Below, one piece after another: positions 16,211 through 24,015 of a stretch of DNA of 45,561 nucleotides. Position 1 is the stretch's first letter. Each line of letters opens with the position of its first letter. A model generated the notes under the pieces. That model ran no database searches, was not told the DNA's origin, and saw only the letters and a program-made list of their open reading frames with translations. The position numbers and the translations under genes were made by a program. Source of the stretch: CAZONU01 sp965370045 (lineage in GTDB: Bacteria; Planctomycetota; SZUA-567; JAKLDR01); the NCBI GenBank assembly GCA_965370045.1, contig CBDUSI010000023.1, positions 1-45,561 of the forward strand. The letters run 5' to 3'.

Positions 16211-17830
16211 CTAGAAGTCCAAGTCGTCGCCGCCTTCCTTCTTCGCTCCTTCTTTCTTCTCGCCTTCTCGTTTCTCACCTTCGCGGTGCTTGCCCTCGCG
16301 CTTCCCGTCTTTATGCTCCTTGCGTTCCTTCTCGCCGCCGCCCGCCAGCTCCACGATGCACAGCCGGGGGTGCTTGTCGAAGTAGGCGCCGCACTCGACG
16401 CGGTCGCCGCGGCGCAGGGCTTTGAATACCTTCATTTCCCTGCGGGACGGGCGCCACCCGCCACCCTCCTTCTTCTCCCACTGGGCCGCGAAGATCACAG
16501 TCTTGCCCACCGGCAGCTTCTTGTGGGCCTTCCCGACTTTCAGTATCTTGATCTTGAGCTTGGCGCCCTCGCGCCCCAGGACCAGGCCGAGGAAGCGGGC
16601 CTCCGCCTTGCCATCGGAGAGCACGTACCTCCGGGGACGGTCGCCCTCGCGTCTTTCACCTTCGCGACGCTCGCCCTCTTTCTTCTCGCCCTCTCGCCTC
16701 TCCCCTTCGCGTTTCTCCCCTTCGCGCTCGCCGCCTTTCTTGAGCGCCCAGGTGCGCTGGTCCCTGTCGAGTTCCAGGATGGCGAACTCGTCGCGCTCCA
16801 CGTTGCGGACCTCGAGGGTGAGCTCGCTGCCGGCCTTGAGCTTCCTGATGAAGAGCACCTGTATCTCAACCGGGCGCCACTTGCCGCGCTTGTTCTTCTG
16901 CCAGCGGGGGCCGATCTTGATGGTCAGGCCGACCAGCGCCGCGGGCTTCTTGGCCTTGCTGCCCTTCCAGGTCTTGAGCACCCGGCCCACCTTGAACGTG
17001 AAAGTGTGCTTCTTGCCCTTGGTCACCACGGCTCCGCGGACCCTTCCGCTGAAGCCACGCACGGATTCGGGCAGGCCGGACTCTTTCTTCCCGTCTCCCT
17101 CCCGTTCGCGCCCGAATACCCGCTGCTGGCCGACGGAAAGAACGTGCTCCTTCCCGTCGAAATCCACGCGCACGCTGCCGGCCGCCACGGCCACGACCAG
17201 CGCCAACGCCATCTTGCCCTTCATCTTGCCCTCTCCTTTCGAAACGGCGGGCCGGAGTTCCACGCTGAACTCCGTGCCCAGCACAGTGACTTTCCCAACC
17301 GGGGTGTCCACCCGGAACTTTTTCGCACCCTTTTCCACGTTGAAATCACCCTTGCCGCGGTCGAGCTTCACGACCTGGCGCAGCTCGCCGACCCCTCCGC
17401 AGAGCACCGCGCGGCTGGCTGGCGAGAGCTCCGCCCGCGATCCGTCGGCCAGGCGGATGGTCGCGGGCCCGTTACCTGCGACCTCCAGCGCCGCGCCTTC
17501 CGGAATCCGGCTCACCTCCTGGCCGTCGACCAGCACCCGGCCGGCCAGCACCTGGTGGTCGGTGCTCTCCCGACTGCCCAGCCAGGCTCCGGTCGCCGCG
17601 GCCAGCACCGCCGCGGCCACGGCCGCCAAGCGCCATGGAGAACGCCGGCGGGCACCCGACGAAGGCAGCTCGGTGTGGGCGGCCCGCAGCAGGGCCTCGA
17701 TGTGCAGGGCCTCGTCGAACTCGCCGGCGGCGCTCGCGTCGTGCTCCAGGAGCGCGGCCAGCTCCTCGCGCGCGGCCGCGTCGAGATCGCCATCGAAGTA
17801 CCCGGCGATCAGCGTCTGGCGCTCAGACAC
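16211..17830 (-). CDS. FecR-domain membrane protein with Lys/Arg/Glu/Gly repeat segments
   Basis: A 539-residue protein. An N-terminal cytoplasmic part (1-75; IAGYFDGDLDAAAREELAALLEHDASAAGEFDEAL) resembles the anti-sigma region, followed by a membrane helix (about 77-95, LAAVAAAVLAAATGAWLG) and a FecR domain (about 100-240). FecR proteins pass outside signals to an ECF sigma factor. Two low-complexity tracts of EGE(K/R)(R/K) repeats occur at about 365-397 and at the C-terminus (about 495-535), ending in GGDDLDF. Between them are two related domains concerned with beta-rich folds of unknown function (KAEARFLGLVLGREGAKLKIKILKVG and similar). The GTG start overlaps the sigma gene by 8 bases (GTGTCTGA), showing translational coupling. 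Confidence 0.82.
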   Translation of the reverse strand: MSERQTLIAGYFDGDLDAAAREELAALLEHDASAAGEFDEALHIEALLRAAHTELPSSGARRRSPWRLAAVAAAVLAAATGAWLGSRESTDHQVLAGRVLVDGQEVSRIPEGAALEVAGNGPATIRLADGSRAELSPASRAVLCGGVGELRQVVKLDRGKGDFNVEKGAKKFRVDTPVGKVTVLGTEFSVELRPAVSKGEGKMKGKMALALVVAVAAGSVRVDFDGKEHVLSVGQQRVFGREREGDGKKESGLPESVRGFSGRVRGAVVTKGKKHTFTFKVGRVLKTWKGSKAKKPAALVGLTIKIGPRWQKNKRGKWRPVEIQVLFIRKLKAGSELTLEVRNVERDEFAILELDRDQRTWALKKGGEREGEKREGERREGEKKEGERREGERREGDRPRRYVLSDGKAEARFLGLVLGREGAKLKIKILKVGKAHKKLPVGKTVIFAAQWEKKEGGGWRPSRREMKVFKALRRGDRVECGAYFDKHPRLCIVELAGGGEKERKEHKDGKREGKHREGEKREGEKKEGAKKEGGDDLDF

Positions 17831-18350
17831 CGGGCACCCCGCTTCCGGCCAGCCGGCGCCGGATGCATCCGCCCAGGCGCTTTCTCAAGCGGAAGAGGCG
17901 CTGCTTGATGTAGCCGATCGACTGCTCGCAACGCAGCGCAATGCTGGCCAGGGGCTCGGTCCGCTCGTAGCGCCGGGCCAGGAGGTCGCGATCCGCCGCA
18001 CCCAGCTCGGCCAGGCACTTGCGCAGCGCGGCCAGCTCCTCGTTGAAGTCGGCGGGGACGACCCCTGCCTCGGCCGGCGCGGCGGCCAGCCCGGCCAGCT
18101 CGGCCTCCGAGCCGAGGTACGCGGGACGCTTCCTGCGCAGCTCGTTGAGGGCCAGCCGCCGGGCCACCTCGCGCAGCCACAGGCGCATCCCTCTTCCGGC
18201 ACGCATGCCCTTCTTGAGCGCCACCAAGAACACCTCCTGGGCGAGTTCCTCGGCGGTGGCCCGGTTGCGGGTGATGGCCAGCAGCAAGCTGTAAACCTCT
18301 TTTCCGTGGGCGCTTACCAGTAGCTCCAGCTCATGTCCGGCCTCGGCCAT
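17823..18350 (-). CDS. ECF-type RNA polymerase sigma factor
   Basis: About 175 residues. Region 2 is visible as LVSAHGKEVYSLLLAITRNRATAEELAQEVFLVALKK and MRLWLREVARRLALNELRRK; region 4 as LAALRKCLAELGAADRDLLARRYERTEPLASIALRCEQSIGYIKQRLFRLRKRL, with a helix-turn-helix. The linker is longer than minimal. The start at 18350 has GGAGGG just upstream; an ATG four codons earlier (18362) is possible. It overlaps the FecR gene, forming the usual sigma/FecR signalling pair. It is divergently arranged from the 18494 operon, so the 140-bp gap carries both promoters. Confidence 0.9.
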   Translation of the reverse strand: MAEAGHELELLVSAHGKEVYSLLLAITRNRATAEELAQEVFLVALKKGMRAGRGMRLWLREVARRLALNELRRKRPAYLGSEAELAGLAAAPAEAGVVPADFNEELAALRKCLAELGAADRDLLARRYERTEPLASIALRCEQSIGYIKQRLFRLRKRLGGCIRRRLAGSGVPGV

Positions 18351-18457
18351 TGGGCCCTCCATTACAGGATGTGCCTTCTCCCGCCGCGGTTATCTCCGAA
18401 AAGGACTCCGAGAACAAGGGGGTATGGGGAAACGCGCGGACCGGGGCGGGGCGCGGG

Positions 18458-18486
18458 TTGCGTCCCGGCCGGGGCCGGCCTATAAT
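18458..18486 (+). promoter_or_regulatory. Promoter giving a probably leaderless transcript for the 18494-trpE operon
   Basis: TTGCGT at 18458-18463 and a perfect TATAAT at 18481-18486 are separated by exactly 17 bp. The expected +1 is at about 18493, one base before the ATG at 18494. There is no room for a Shine-Dalgarno sequence, so the first gene is probably read from a leaderless mRNA. Confidence 0.7.
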
Positions 18487-18493
18487 CGCGGTC

Positions 18494-18868
18494 ATGGAGC
18501 GCAACGAGTGGCTCAAGGTGATTTACGAGGCGGCCTGCCAGGTGGCCGAAAAGCACGGGGCCGGGCTGCGCTCGGCGGTGGAGTCGAAGGACGACGCCGG
18601 CGCGCTCGCCAGGGAGATAGGTCAGGTGGCCTCCGAGCTGATCGCCGCCAACCGGGAAATATGGCCCTTCATCAAGCACTCAGCCCATCCCGAGCCGCCC
18701 GGAGACGAGTGGCGCCAGGCGGGCAGCTTCGAGGGCGCGCTGGTCCACGCCGCGGTGGCGGCGGCCGGCGCGGACATGCGCGACGTCCTCGAGGCCCTGG
18801 CTGTCGGCCGGGTGCCCAGCCTCAAGGACATGAAACCGTCCGACGCCGGCGGCGGGGCGGAGGGCTGA
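18494..18868 (+). CDS. Small hypothetical protein upstream of trpE
   Basis: A 124-residue soluble protein, predicted mostly helical (MERNEWLKVIYEAACQVAEKHGAG..., then SAVESKDDAGALAREIGQVASELIAANREIWPFI), with a Gly/Asp-rich tail. No family is recognised. The ATG at 18494 is fixed by the promoter directly upstream; earlier in-frame starts lie inside or before the promoter. It stops 1 base before the trpE start, so it is co-transcribed and perhaps coupled to trpE. A role in tryptophan synthesis is possible only by position. Confidence 0.72.
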   Translation: MERNEWLKVIYEAACQVAEKHGAGLRSAVESKDDAGALAREIGQVASELIAANREIWPFIKHSAHPEPPGDEWRQAGSFEGALVHAAVAAAGADMRDVLEALAVGRVPSLKDMKPSDAGGGAEG

Positions 18869-18869
18869 G

Positions 18870-20375
18870 ATGCTCACCCCCTCGCGCGAGCGCTTCGCGG
18901 CGCTGGCCGCCGAGTACGAGTACGTGCCGGTCTGCCGGGAGTTCCTGGCCGACACCCTCACCCCGGTGAGCGCCTTCCGGCGGATGGCCGCCGGCGAGCA
19001 GCACGGGTTTCTCCTCGAGAGCGTGGAGGGCGGCGAACGCACCGGGCGCTACTCCTTCCTGGGGGTCAGGCCCGAGATGGTCTTCCGTTCGGATCTTAAA
19101 CATGTAGAGCTGCTGTTCGCCGACGGCGGCGTGCAGCGCCGCGAGAACGTCGATCCCCTGGTCGAGCTGGAGAAGGAACTCGACCGTTACCGCTCAGCCC
19201 CGCTGGAGGGCATGCCCCGCTTCGCCGGCGGGGCGGTGGGCTACGCGGCCTACGACACCGTCCGCATGGTCGAGCACCTGCCGGCGATGCCGCCCGACAA
19301 CTTGAAGATCCCCGACCTCTACTTCATGTTCTGCACCACGGTAGTGGCCTTCGACAACGCCCGCAAGACCGTGAAGATCATCAGCCACGCGCACGCCGCC
19401 GAAGGCGCCGACCCTGACGACCTTTACGCCCGGGCCCTGGGCGAGATCGACGTGATCGCCGCGCGGCTCTCGCGCTGCCCGGCCGAGCCCCTGGAAGAGC
19501 TGGGCCCGGTGCCGCCGGAGGGGGTAAGCTTCACCTCCAACTTCGAGAAGGAGGACTACAAGCGGGTCGTCGAGCGCTGCAAGGAGTACATCGTCGCCGG
19601 GGACATCGTCCAGATGGTGCCCAGCCAGCGGCTCAGCGCGCCCTGCCCCGCCCCGCCCTTCGACATCTACCGCGCGCTGCGCGCGGTGAATCCCTCGCCC
19701 TACATGTTCTACCTGAAGCTCGACGGCCTCGACGTGGTGGGCTCCTCCCCGGAGGTCATGGTCCGGGTGGAGGACGGCACCGTGACCATCCGGCCCATCG
19801 CCGGCACCCGGCGGCGCGGCGCGACCGCCGACGAGGACGCCGCGCTGGCCGAGGAACTGCTGGGCGACCCCAAGGAGCGGGCCGAGCACCTCATGCTCCT
19901 GGACCTGGGCCGCAACGACGTGGGCCGGGTGGCCCGCTACCAGACGGTGAAGGTCGACGAGTCCTTCGTGATCGAGAACTACTCCCACGTGATGCACATC
20001 GTCAGCAGCGTGTCCGGCAAGCTCCGCGAGGGCCTGACCGCCTTCGACGCCCTGCGCGCCGGGCTGCCCGCCGGCACCCTCAGCGGCGCGCCCAAGGTGC
20101 GGGCCATGGAGATCATCGACGAGCTGGAGCCCGAGAAGCGCTGCATCTACGGCGGGGCGGTGGGCTACCTCGACTTCCGCGGCAACATGGACACCTGCAT
20201 CGCCATCCGCACCATGGTCATCAAGGACGGCGTGGCCCACGTGCAGGCCGGCGGCGGGGTGGTCTACGACTCGGTCCCCGAGGACGAGTACCAGGAGACG
20301 CTCAACAAGGCCCGGGCTCTGCTGACGGCCATGGCCATGGCCGCCCGGGACCTGGGCGAGCGGGGCGGGAAGTGA
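18870..20375 (+). CDS. trpE: Anthranilate synthase component I
   Basis: A 501-residue enzyme that, with a glutamine amidotransferase subunit, converts chorismate to anthranilate, the first step of tryptophan synthesis. The N-terminal domain has FLLESVEGGERTGRYSFLG, where the LLES motif forms the tryptophan feedback site. The chorismate-binding domain has VQMVPSQRLSAP, GSSPEVMVRV, PIAGTRRRG, LLDLGRNDVGRV, SYSHVMHIVSS-like ENYSHVMHIV, AGTLSGAPKVRAMEIIDELEP and GAVGYLDFRGNMDTCIAIRT. The presence of LLES and overall length favour TrpE over PabB. trpG, trpD and other trp genes are not in the window, so the pathway is scattered. The start is ATG right after the preceding stop, and the gene overlaps the next by GTGA. 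Confidence 0.93.
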   Translation: MLTPSRERFAALAAEYEYVPVCREFLADTLTPVSAFRRMAAGEQHGFLLESVEGGERTGRYSFLGVRPEMVFRSDLKHVELLFADGGVQRRENVDPLVELEKELDRYRSAPLEGMPRFAGGAVGYAAYDTVRMVEHLPAMPPDNLKIPDLYFMFCTTVVAFDNARKTVKIISHAHAAEGADPDDLYARALGEIDVIAARLSRCPAEPLEELGPVPPEGVSFTSNFEKEDYKRVVERCKEYIVAGDIVQMVPSQRLSAPCPAPPFDIYRALRAVNPSPYMFYLKLDGLDVVGSSPEVMVRVEDGTVTIRPIAGTRRRGATADEDAALAEELLGDPKERAEHLMLLDLGRNDVGRVARYQTVKVDESFVIENYSHVMHIVSSVSGKLREGLTAFDALRAGLPAGTLSGAPKVRAMEIIDELEPEKRCIYGGAVGYLDFRGNMDTCIAIRTMVIKDGVAHVQAGGGVVYDSVPEDEYQETLNKARALLTAMAMAARDLGERGGK

Positions 20376-21022
20376 GCCAGGCCGGAGGAGCTCCGGAAGC
20401 GCGGGGCGGCAGGGGCGTGCCCGCGGCGATGGCCGTGCTGCTCGTCTGCCTGATGGCCCTGACCGGCTTCACCTGCTTTCTGCTCTACCGGGTGAGCCGG
20501 GCGGTGGACTCCATGGCCCGGACCACCGCCAAGCTCGGCGACCGGCTGGACGGCATCGGCGGGGAGGTCGAGAAGGTCGCCGGCTCGGCGGCGGGCGTCA
20601 GCAAGAGCGTCGAGAAGCTCGCCGACCGGGTGGACCGCCTCTCCGACAAAATGGAGGCCGCCGACGAGTGGGCCGAGGCCCTGACCACCCCGGGCGGCTC
20701 GCTGCCGGCGGCCGAGGAGAAGCTCATCGACGGACTGCTGGCCGCCGTGCGCCGCTCGGACCTCAAGTTCGTCCGCGGCGGCCAGGAGAAGAGCGCCTGG
20801 CGCATGCACGCCTGGCTGTGGGCCAAGTACCGCCTTTGGAAGCCGACCCTTCGCTCCGCGCAGGGCTTCATAGAGAAGGTGGCCACCAAGGAAGTGGTCG
20901 GAGACCCCTACCAGGTGATTGCCGCCGATGGCAAGAAGCTCCCCCTGGCCGACTGGCTCAAGGAGCGCCTCGCCGAGCTGCGCGCCGCTACCAAAGAGAA
21001 GCCGATCGAGAAGAGGAAGTAG
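20372..21022 (+). CDS. Membrane protein with coiled coil, function unknown
   Basis: A 216-residue protein starting at a GTG that overlaps the trpE stop by 4 bases. A single membrane helix (about 19-40, AVLLVCLMALTGFTCFLLYRV) is followed by a heptad-patterned stretch (about 43-105, SMARTTAKLGDRLDGIGGEVEKVAGSAAG...VDRLSDKMEAAD) like methyl-accepting or DUF948-type coiled coils. The C-terminal 100 residues are soluble and Lys/Trp-containing (AWRMHAWLWAKYRLWKPTLRSAQGF). No family is recognised. It ends 5 bases before the corrinoid activator gene. Confidence 0.75.
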   Translation: MSQAGGAPEARGGRGVPAAMAVLLVCLMALTGFTCFLLYRVSRAVDSMARTTAKLGDRLDGIGGEVEKVAGSAAGVSKSVEKLADRVDRLSDKMEAADEWAEALTTPGGSLPAAEEKLIDGLLAAVRRSDLKFVRGGQEKSAWRMHAWLWAKYRLWKPTLRSAQGFIEKVATKEVVGDPYQVIAADGKKLPLADWLKERLAELRAATKEKPIEKRK

Positions 21023-21027
21023 GAGCC

Positions 21028-22881
21028 GTGCCCACCGTCCGCGTTGAGCCCGATGGCCGCAGCGCCCAGGTGGCCCGCGGAGACATGTTATTGGGGGCCA
21101 TCGCCCGCGCGGGGGTCATCGTGGAGGCGCCCTGCGGCGGGCGCGGCAACTGCGGCAAGTGCGCGGTGCGCGTCATTTCCGGAGAAACGCCCCCCTCGGA
21201 GCGCTGCGCCGAGGCCCTGGGCCCCCAGCGCCTGGCCGCCGGCTGGCGCCTGGCCTGCCAGGTATCAGTTGACGTCGACCTGGTCGTGGAGGTCCCCGCA
21301 GCGGGGCGCATCCACGGCGAGCGCATCGTGGCCGGCGGCGCCGCCGAGTTCCGGCACCTGGCGCCCCGGGTCTTCCAGGCCGATGTCGAGGTCCCCGCTC
21401 CTTCGCTGGAGGACCAGCGCAGCGACCTCGACCGCCTGCTGGCCGCGGGCGGCGAGCAACTCGAAAGCCTGATTCCAGAGCCGGGCTTCCTGCGCGAGCT
21501 GGCCGACGCGGTCCGCGCCGAGGACGGAAAGGTGGCGGTTACCGCGTGCCGCGATACGGACGCGGGGAGCGGCCGGCTGATCTCCGCGCGGCCGGCCTCT
21601 AAACGTCCGAAGCTCTTGGGCGCCAGTTTCGACGTGGGCACGACCACCTTGGTCGGCGAGCTCTGGGACCTGGCCTCCGGGGTGCGCCTGGCCTCGGCCA
21701 GCCGCACCAACCCCCAGCGCGAGTGCGGCGACGACGTGATCAGCCGCTCGGAGTGCGCCTCCCGCGACGCGGCCGGCCTCCGCAGGCTCCAGGAACTGGT
21801 GGCCGGGGGGATGGACGAGATCCTCGGGGAGTGCCTGACCTGCGCCGGCGCGACCGCCGGGGACGTTCACGACATCGTGGTCGCCGGCAACACGGTGATG
21901 ACCCACCTCCTCTTCGGGGTGACCCCCGAGAACATCGCCCAGAGCCCCTTCATCCCGGTCTTCACCGGAATGCGCGAGGCCCCCGCCGCCGAGCTGAACC
22001 TTTCCGCCGCGCCGGGGGCGCGGGTGGCGGCGGTGCCGGCGGTCTCCGGCTACGTGGGCGGGGACATCGTCGCGGGCCTGCTGGCCACGCGGCTCTTGGA
22101 CGAGGCCGACGGAGCCACGCTGTTCATCGACGTGGGCACCAACGGCGAGATGGTGCTGGTCGCCGACGGCGGGGCCACCGCCTGCGCCACCGCGGCGGGG
22201 CCGGCCTTCGAGGGGGCGCGCATCTCGCGGGGAATGCGGGCCATGAGCGGGGCCATCGAGGAGGTCAAGTTCGACGGCTCCGACCTGGTCTGCCCGACCA
22301 TCGACGGCGAGCGAGCCCGGGGCATCTGCGGCACGGGGCTCATCGACGCCGCCGCGGTGCTGGCGACTCTGGGCATCCTCGATGAGACCGGGCGGCTGCT
22401 CTCTCCCGACGAACTGCCCGGGGAGCTCGCCGGGGCGGTCCGCGCGCGCGTCCGCGAGGGCGACGAGGGCCTTGAGGTTTTTCTCGGTGAGGACCGCGAG
22501 ATTCCGCTCACCCAGCGGGACGTGCGCGAGCTGCAGCTGGCCAAGGCGGCCATCCGCGCCGGCGCCGAGACGCTGCTGGCCGAGCGGGGCCTGGCCGCCG
22601 GGGACCTGGGGCGCGTGGTGATCGGCGGGGCCTTCGGCAGCTACATCGACCGGGAGAGCGCCCTGGCCGTGGGACTGCTCCCGCCCGTACCGGTCGAGAG
22701 GGTGAACTTCGCAGGCAACACCAGCGCCGCGGGCGCGCGGCTGGTCCTGCTGGACAGCGCGGTGCGCCGCCGGGCGAGAGAGATCGCGGGGCAGGTCGGG
22801 TATCTCGAACTCTCCGGCCGGCCGGACTTCCAGGAGCGTTTCGCCGACGCCATGTTCTTTCCGGCGGCCGCGGCGGACTGA
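21028..22881 (+). CDS. RACo-type corrinoid activation protein (2Fe-2S plus ASKHA ATPase)
   Basis: A 617-residue protein. The N-terminal ferredoxin-like domain binds a plant-type 2Fe-2S cluster through Cys36-x5-Cys42-x2-Cys45-x31-Cys77 (APCGGRGNCGKC, LACQ). A linker follows, then an ASKHA ATPase/DUF4445 region with ASFDVGTTTLVGELWD, VVAGNTVMTHLL, LFIDVGTNGEMVL, RGICGTGLIDAAA and VIGGAFGSYIDRESALAVGLLP. Such proteins reduce inactive cob(II)alamin in corrinoid methyltransferase systems to cob(I)alamin at the cost of ATP. The GTG start has AGGAG close upstream. The likely client chemistry in the window is the MtaA-like methyltransferase at 7810, though the corrinoid protein and methylamine- or methoxy-type methyltransferase must lie elsewhere. 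Confidence 0.9.
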   Translation: MPTVRVEPDGRSAQVARGDMLLGAIARAGVIVEAPCGGRGNCGKCAVRVISGETPPSERCAEALGPQRLAAGWRLACQVSVDVDLVVEVPAAGRIHGERIVAGGAAEFRHLAPRVFQADVEVPAPSLEDQRSDLDRLLAAGGEQLESLIPEPGFLRELADAVRAEDGKVAVTACRDTDAGSGRLISARPASKRPKLLGASFDVGTTTLVGELWDLASGVRLASASRTNPQRECGDDVISRSECASRDAAGLRRLQELVAGGMDEILGECLTCAGATAGDVHDIVVAGNTVMTHLLFGVTPENIAQSPFIPVFTGMREAPAAELNLSAAPGARVAAVPAVSGYVGGDIVAGLLATRLLDEADGATLFIDVGTNGEMVLVADGGATACATAAGPAFEGARISRGMRAMSGAIEEVKFDGSDLVCPTIDGERARGICGTGLIDAAAVLATLGILDETGRLLSPDELPGELAGAVRARVREGDEGLEVFLGEDREIPLTQRDVRELQLAKAAIRAGAETLLAERGLAAGDLGRVVIGGAFGSYIDRESALAVGLLPPVPVERVNFAGNTSAAGARLVLLDSAVRRRAREIAGQVGYLELSGRPDFQERFADAMFFPAAAAD

Positions 22882-22899
22882 GGCGGGGTCTATCGCTTT

Positions 22900-24015
22900 A
22901 TGGGCATCGGGCTGCTGGTCGCATTCCTCACCGCCCTGGCGCTGAGCGCGCTGCTGGGCGCCTGCGCGCGGCCGCTGGCCCGCCGGGTCGGCTTCCTCGA
23001 CCGTCCGGACCTGGGGCGCAAGGAGGGCCGCGCGGCGGTGCCCTACGGCGGCGGCCCGGCGATGCTGGCGGCCTTCGCGCTGGCCTGCGCGGCGCTGGTC
23101 TGGGTCTGCCTGGTCAAGCGCGGGGCGGCGGTCGAGTGGCTGGGGGTGGTCTTCCCCGAGCTGGAGCTGCCCCCGCGCGCGGAACTGGAACGCCTGGGCT
23201 ACGTGGCCGGCGGGGGCCTGCTGGTCTTCGCGGTGGGCACGATTGACGACGCCCGCTCGCTCAAGCCTCTCTATAAATTGCTGGGGCAGATCGCCTCCGC
23301 GCTGCTGCTGGTCGCCGGCGGCGTGCGGGTGACGGCATTCATAGACAGTACCGCGGTCTCGGCGGTGCTGACCGTGCTCTGGGTGGTGGGCATCACCAAC
23401 TCCTTCAACCTGTTGGACAACATGGACGGCCTGTCCGCGGGCATCGCGGCCATCGCCGCCTTCATCTTCGCGATGGTCGCGGCGGCCACCGGCGGGCTCT
23501 TCCTGGGCGTCGCCCTGGCGCTGCTGTCCGGGGCGGCGGCGGGCTTCCTGGTCCACAACTTCCGCCCGGCGCGGCTCTACATGGGCGACGGCGGCAGCTA
23601 CTGGCTGGGCTTCACGCTCAGCGCGCTCACCGTGGAGGCGACCTTCTACCGCAGCGGTGAGGCCGGCGCGCCGGTCATGCTCGCGGTGGGGGTGCCGCTC
23701 TTGATCCTGGCCGTGCCCCTCTTCGACACCGCCACCGTCCTGTGGATCCGCCTGCGCGAGGGCCGGCCGCCCTGGGTGGGTGACCGTTCGCACCTCTCCC
23801 ATCGCCTGGTGGAGATGGGGCTGTCGGTGCGCCAGGCGGTGCTGACCATCTACCTCCTGACCCTGGCCTGCGGGCTGGGCGCGATGCTGCTCACGATGCT
23901 CCGCAAGAAATTCTCCATCGCCGGAGGGATGCTGGTGCTGGCCCAGGCCGCGGCCATCCTGGCGGTGGTGGCCGTCCTCGAGGGGCTGGGCCGCCGCGGG
24001 AACGGCGGGAAGTGA
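22900..24015 (+). CDS. GT4-family undecaprenyl-phosphate phosphosugar transferase (WecA/TagO-like)
   Basis: A 371-residue polytopic membrane enzyme that moves a sugar-1-phosphate (commonly GlcNAc-1-P) from a UDP-sugar to undecaprenyl phosphate, starting a lipid-linked glycan. Conserved pieces are GGGPAML, TIDDARSLKPLYKLLGQ, NSFNLLDNMDGLSAGIAA (the family reads NxxNLxDxxDGL), LYMGDGGSYWLGF and VGDRSHLSHRLVEMGLSVRQAV, all typical of WecA rather than MraY. About ten membrane helices are apparent. It follows RACo by 18 bases and overlaps the next gene by GTGA. The next gene is a Wzy/ligase, which supports a polysaccharide role. Confidence 0.9.
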   Translation: MGIGLLVAFLTALALSALLGACARPLARRVGFLDRPDLGRKEGRAAVPYGGGPAMLAAFALACAALVWVCLVKRGAAVEWLGVVFPELELPPRAELERLGYVAGGGLLVFAVGTIDDARSLKPLYKLLGQIASALLLVAGGVRVTAFIDSTAVSAVLTVLWVVGITNSFNLLDNMDGLSAGIAAIAAFIFAMVAAATGGLFLGVALALLSGAAAGFLVHNFRPARLYMGDGGSYWLGFTLSALTVEATFYRSGEAGAPVMLAVGVPLLILAVPLFDTATVLWIRLREGRPPWVGDRSHLSHRLVEMGLSVRQAVLTIYLLTLACGLGAMLLTMLRKKFSIAGGMLVLAQAAAILAVVAVLEGLGRRGNGGK

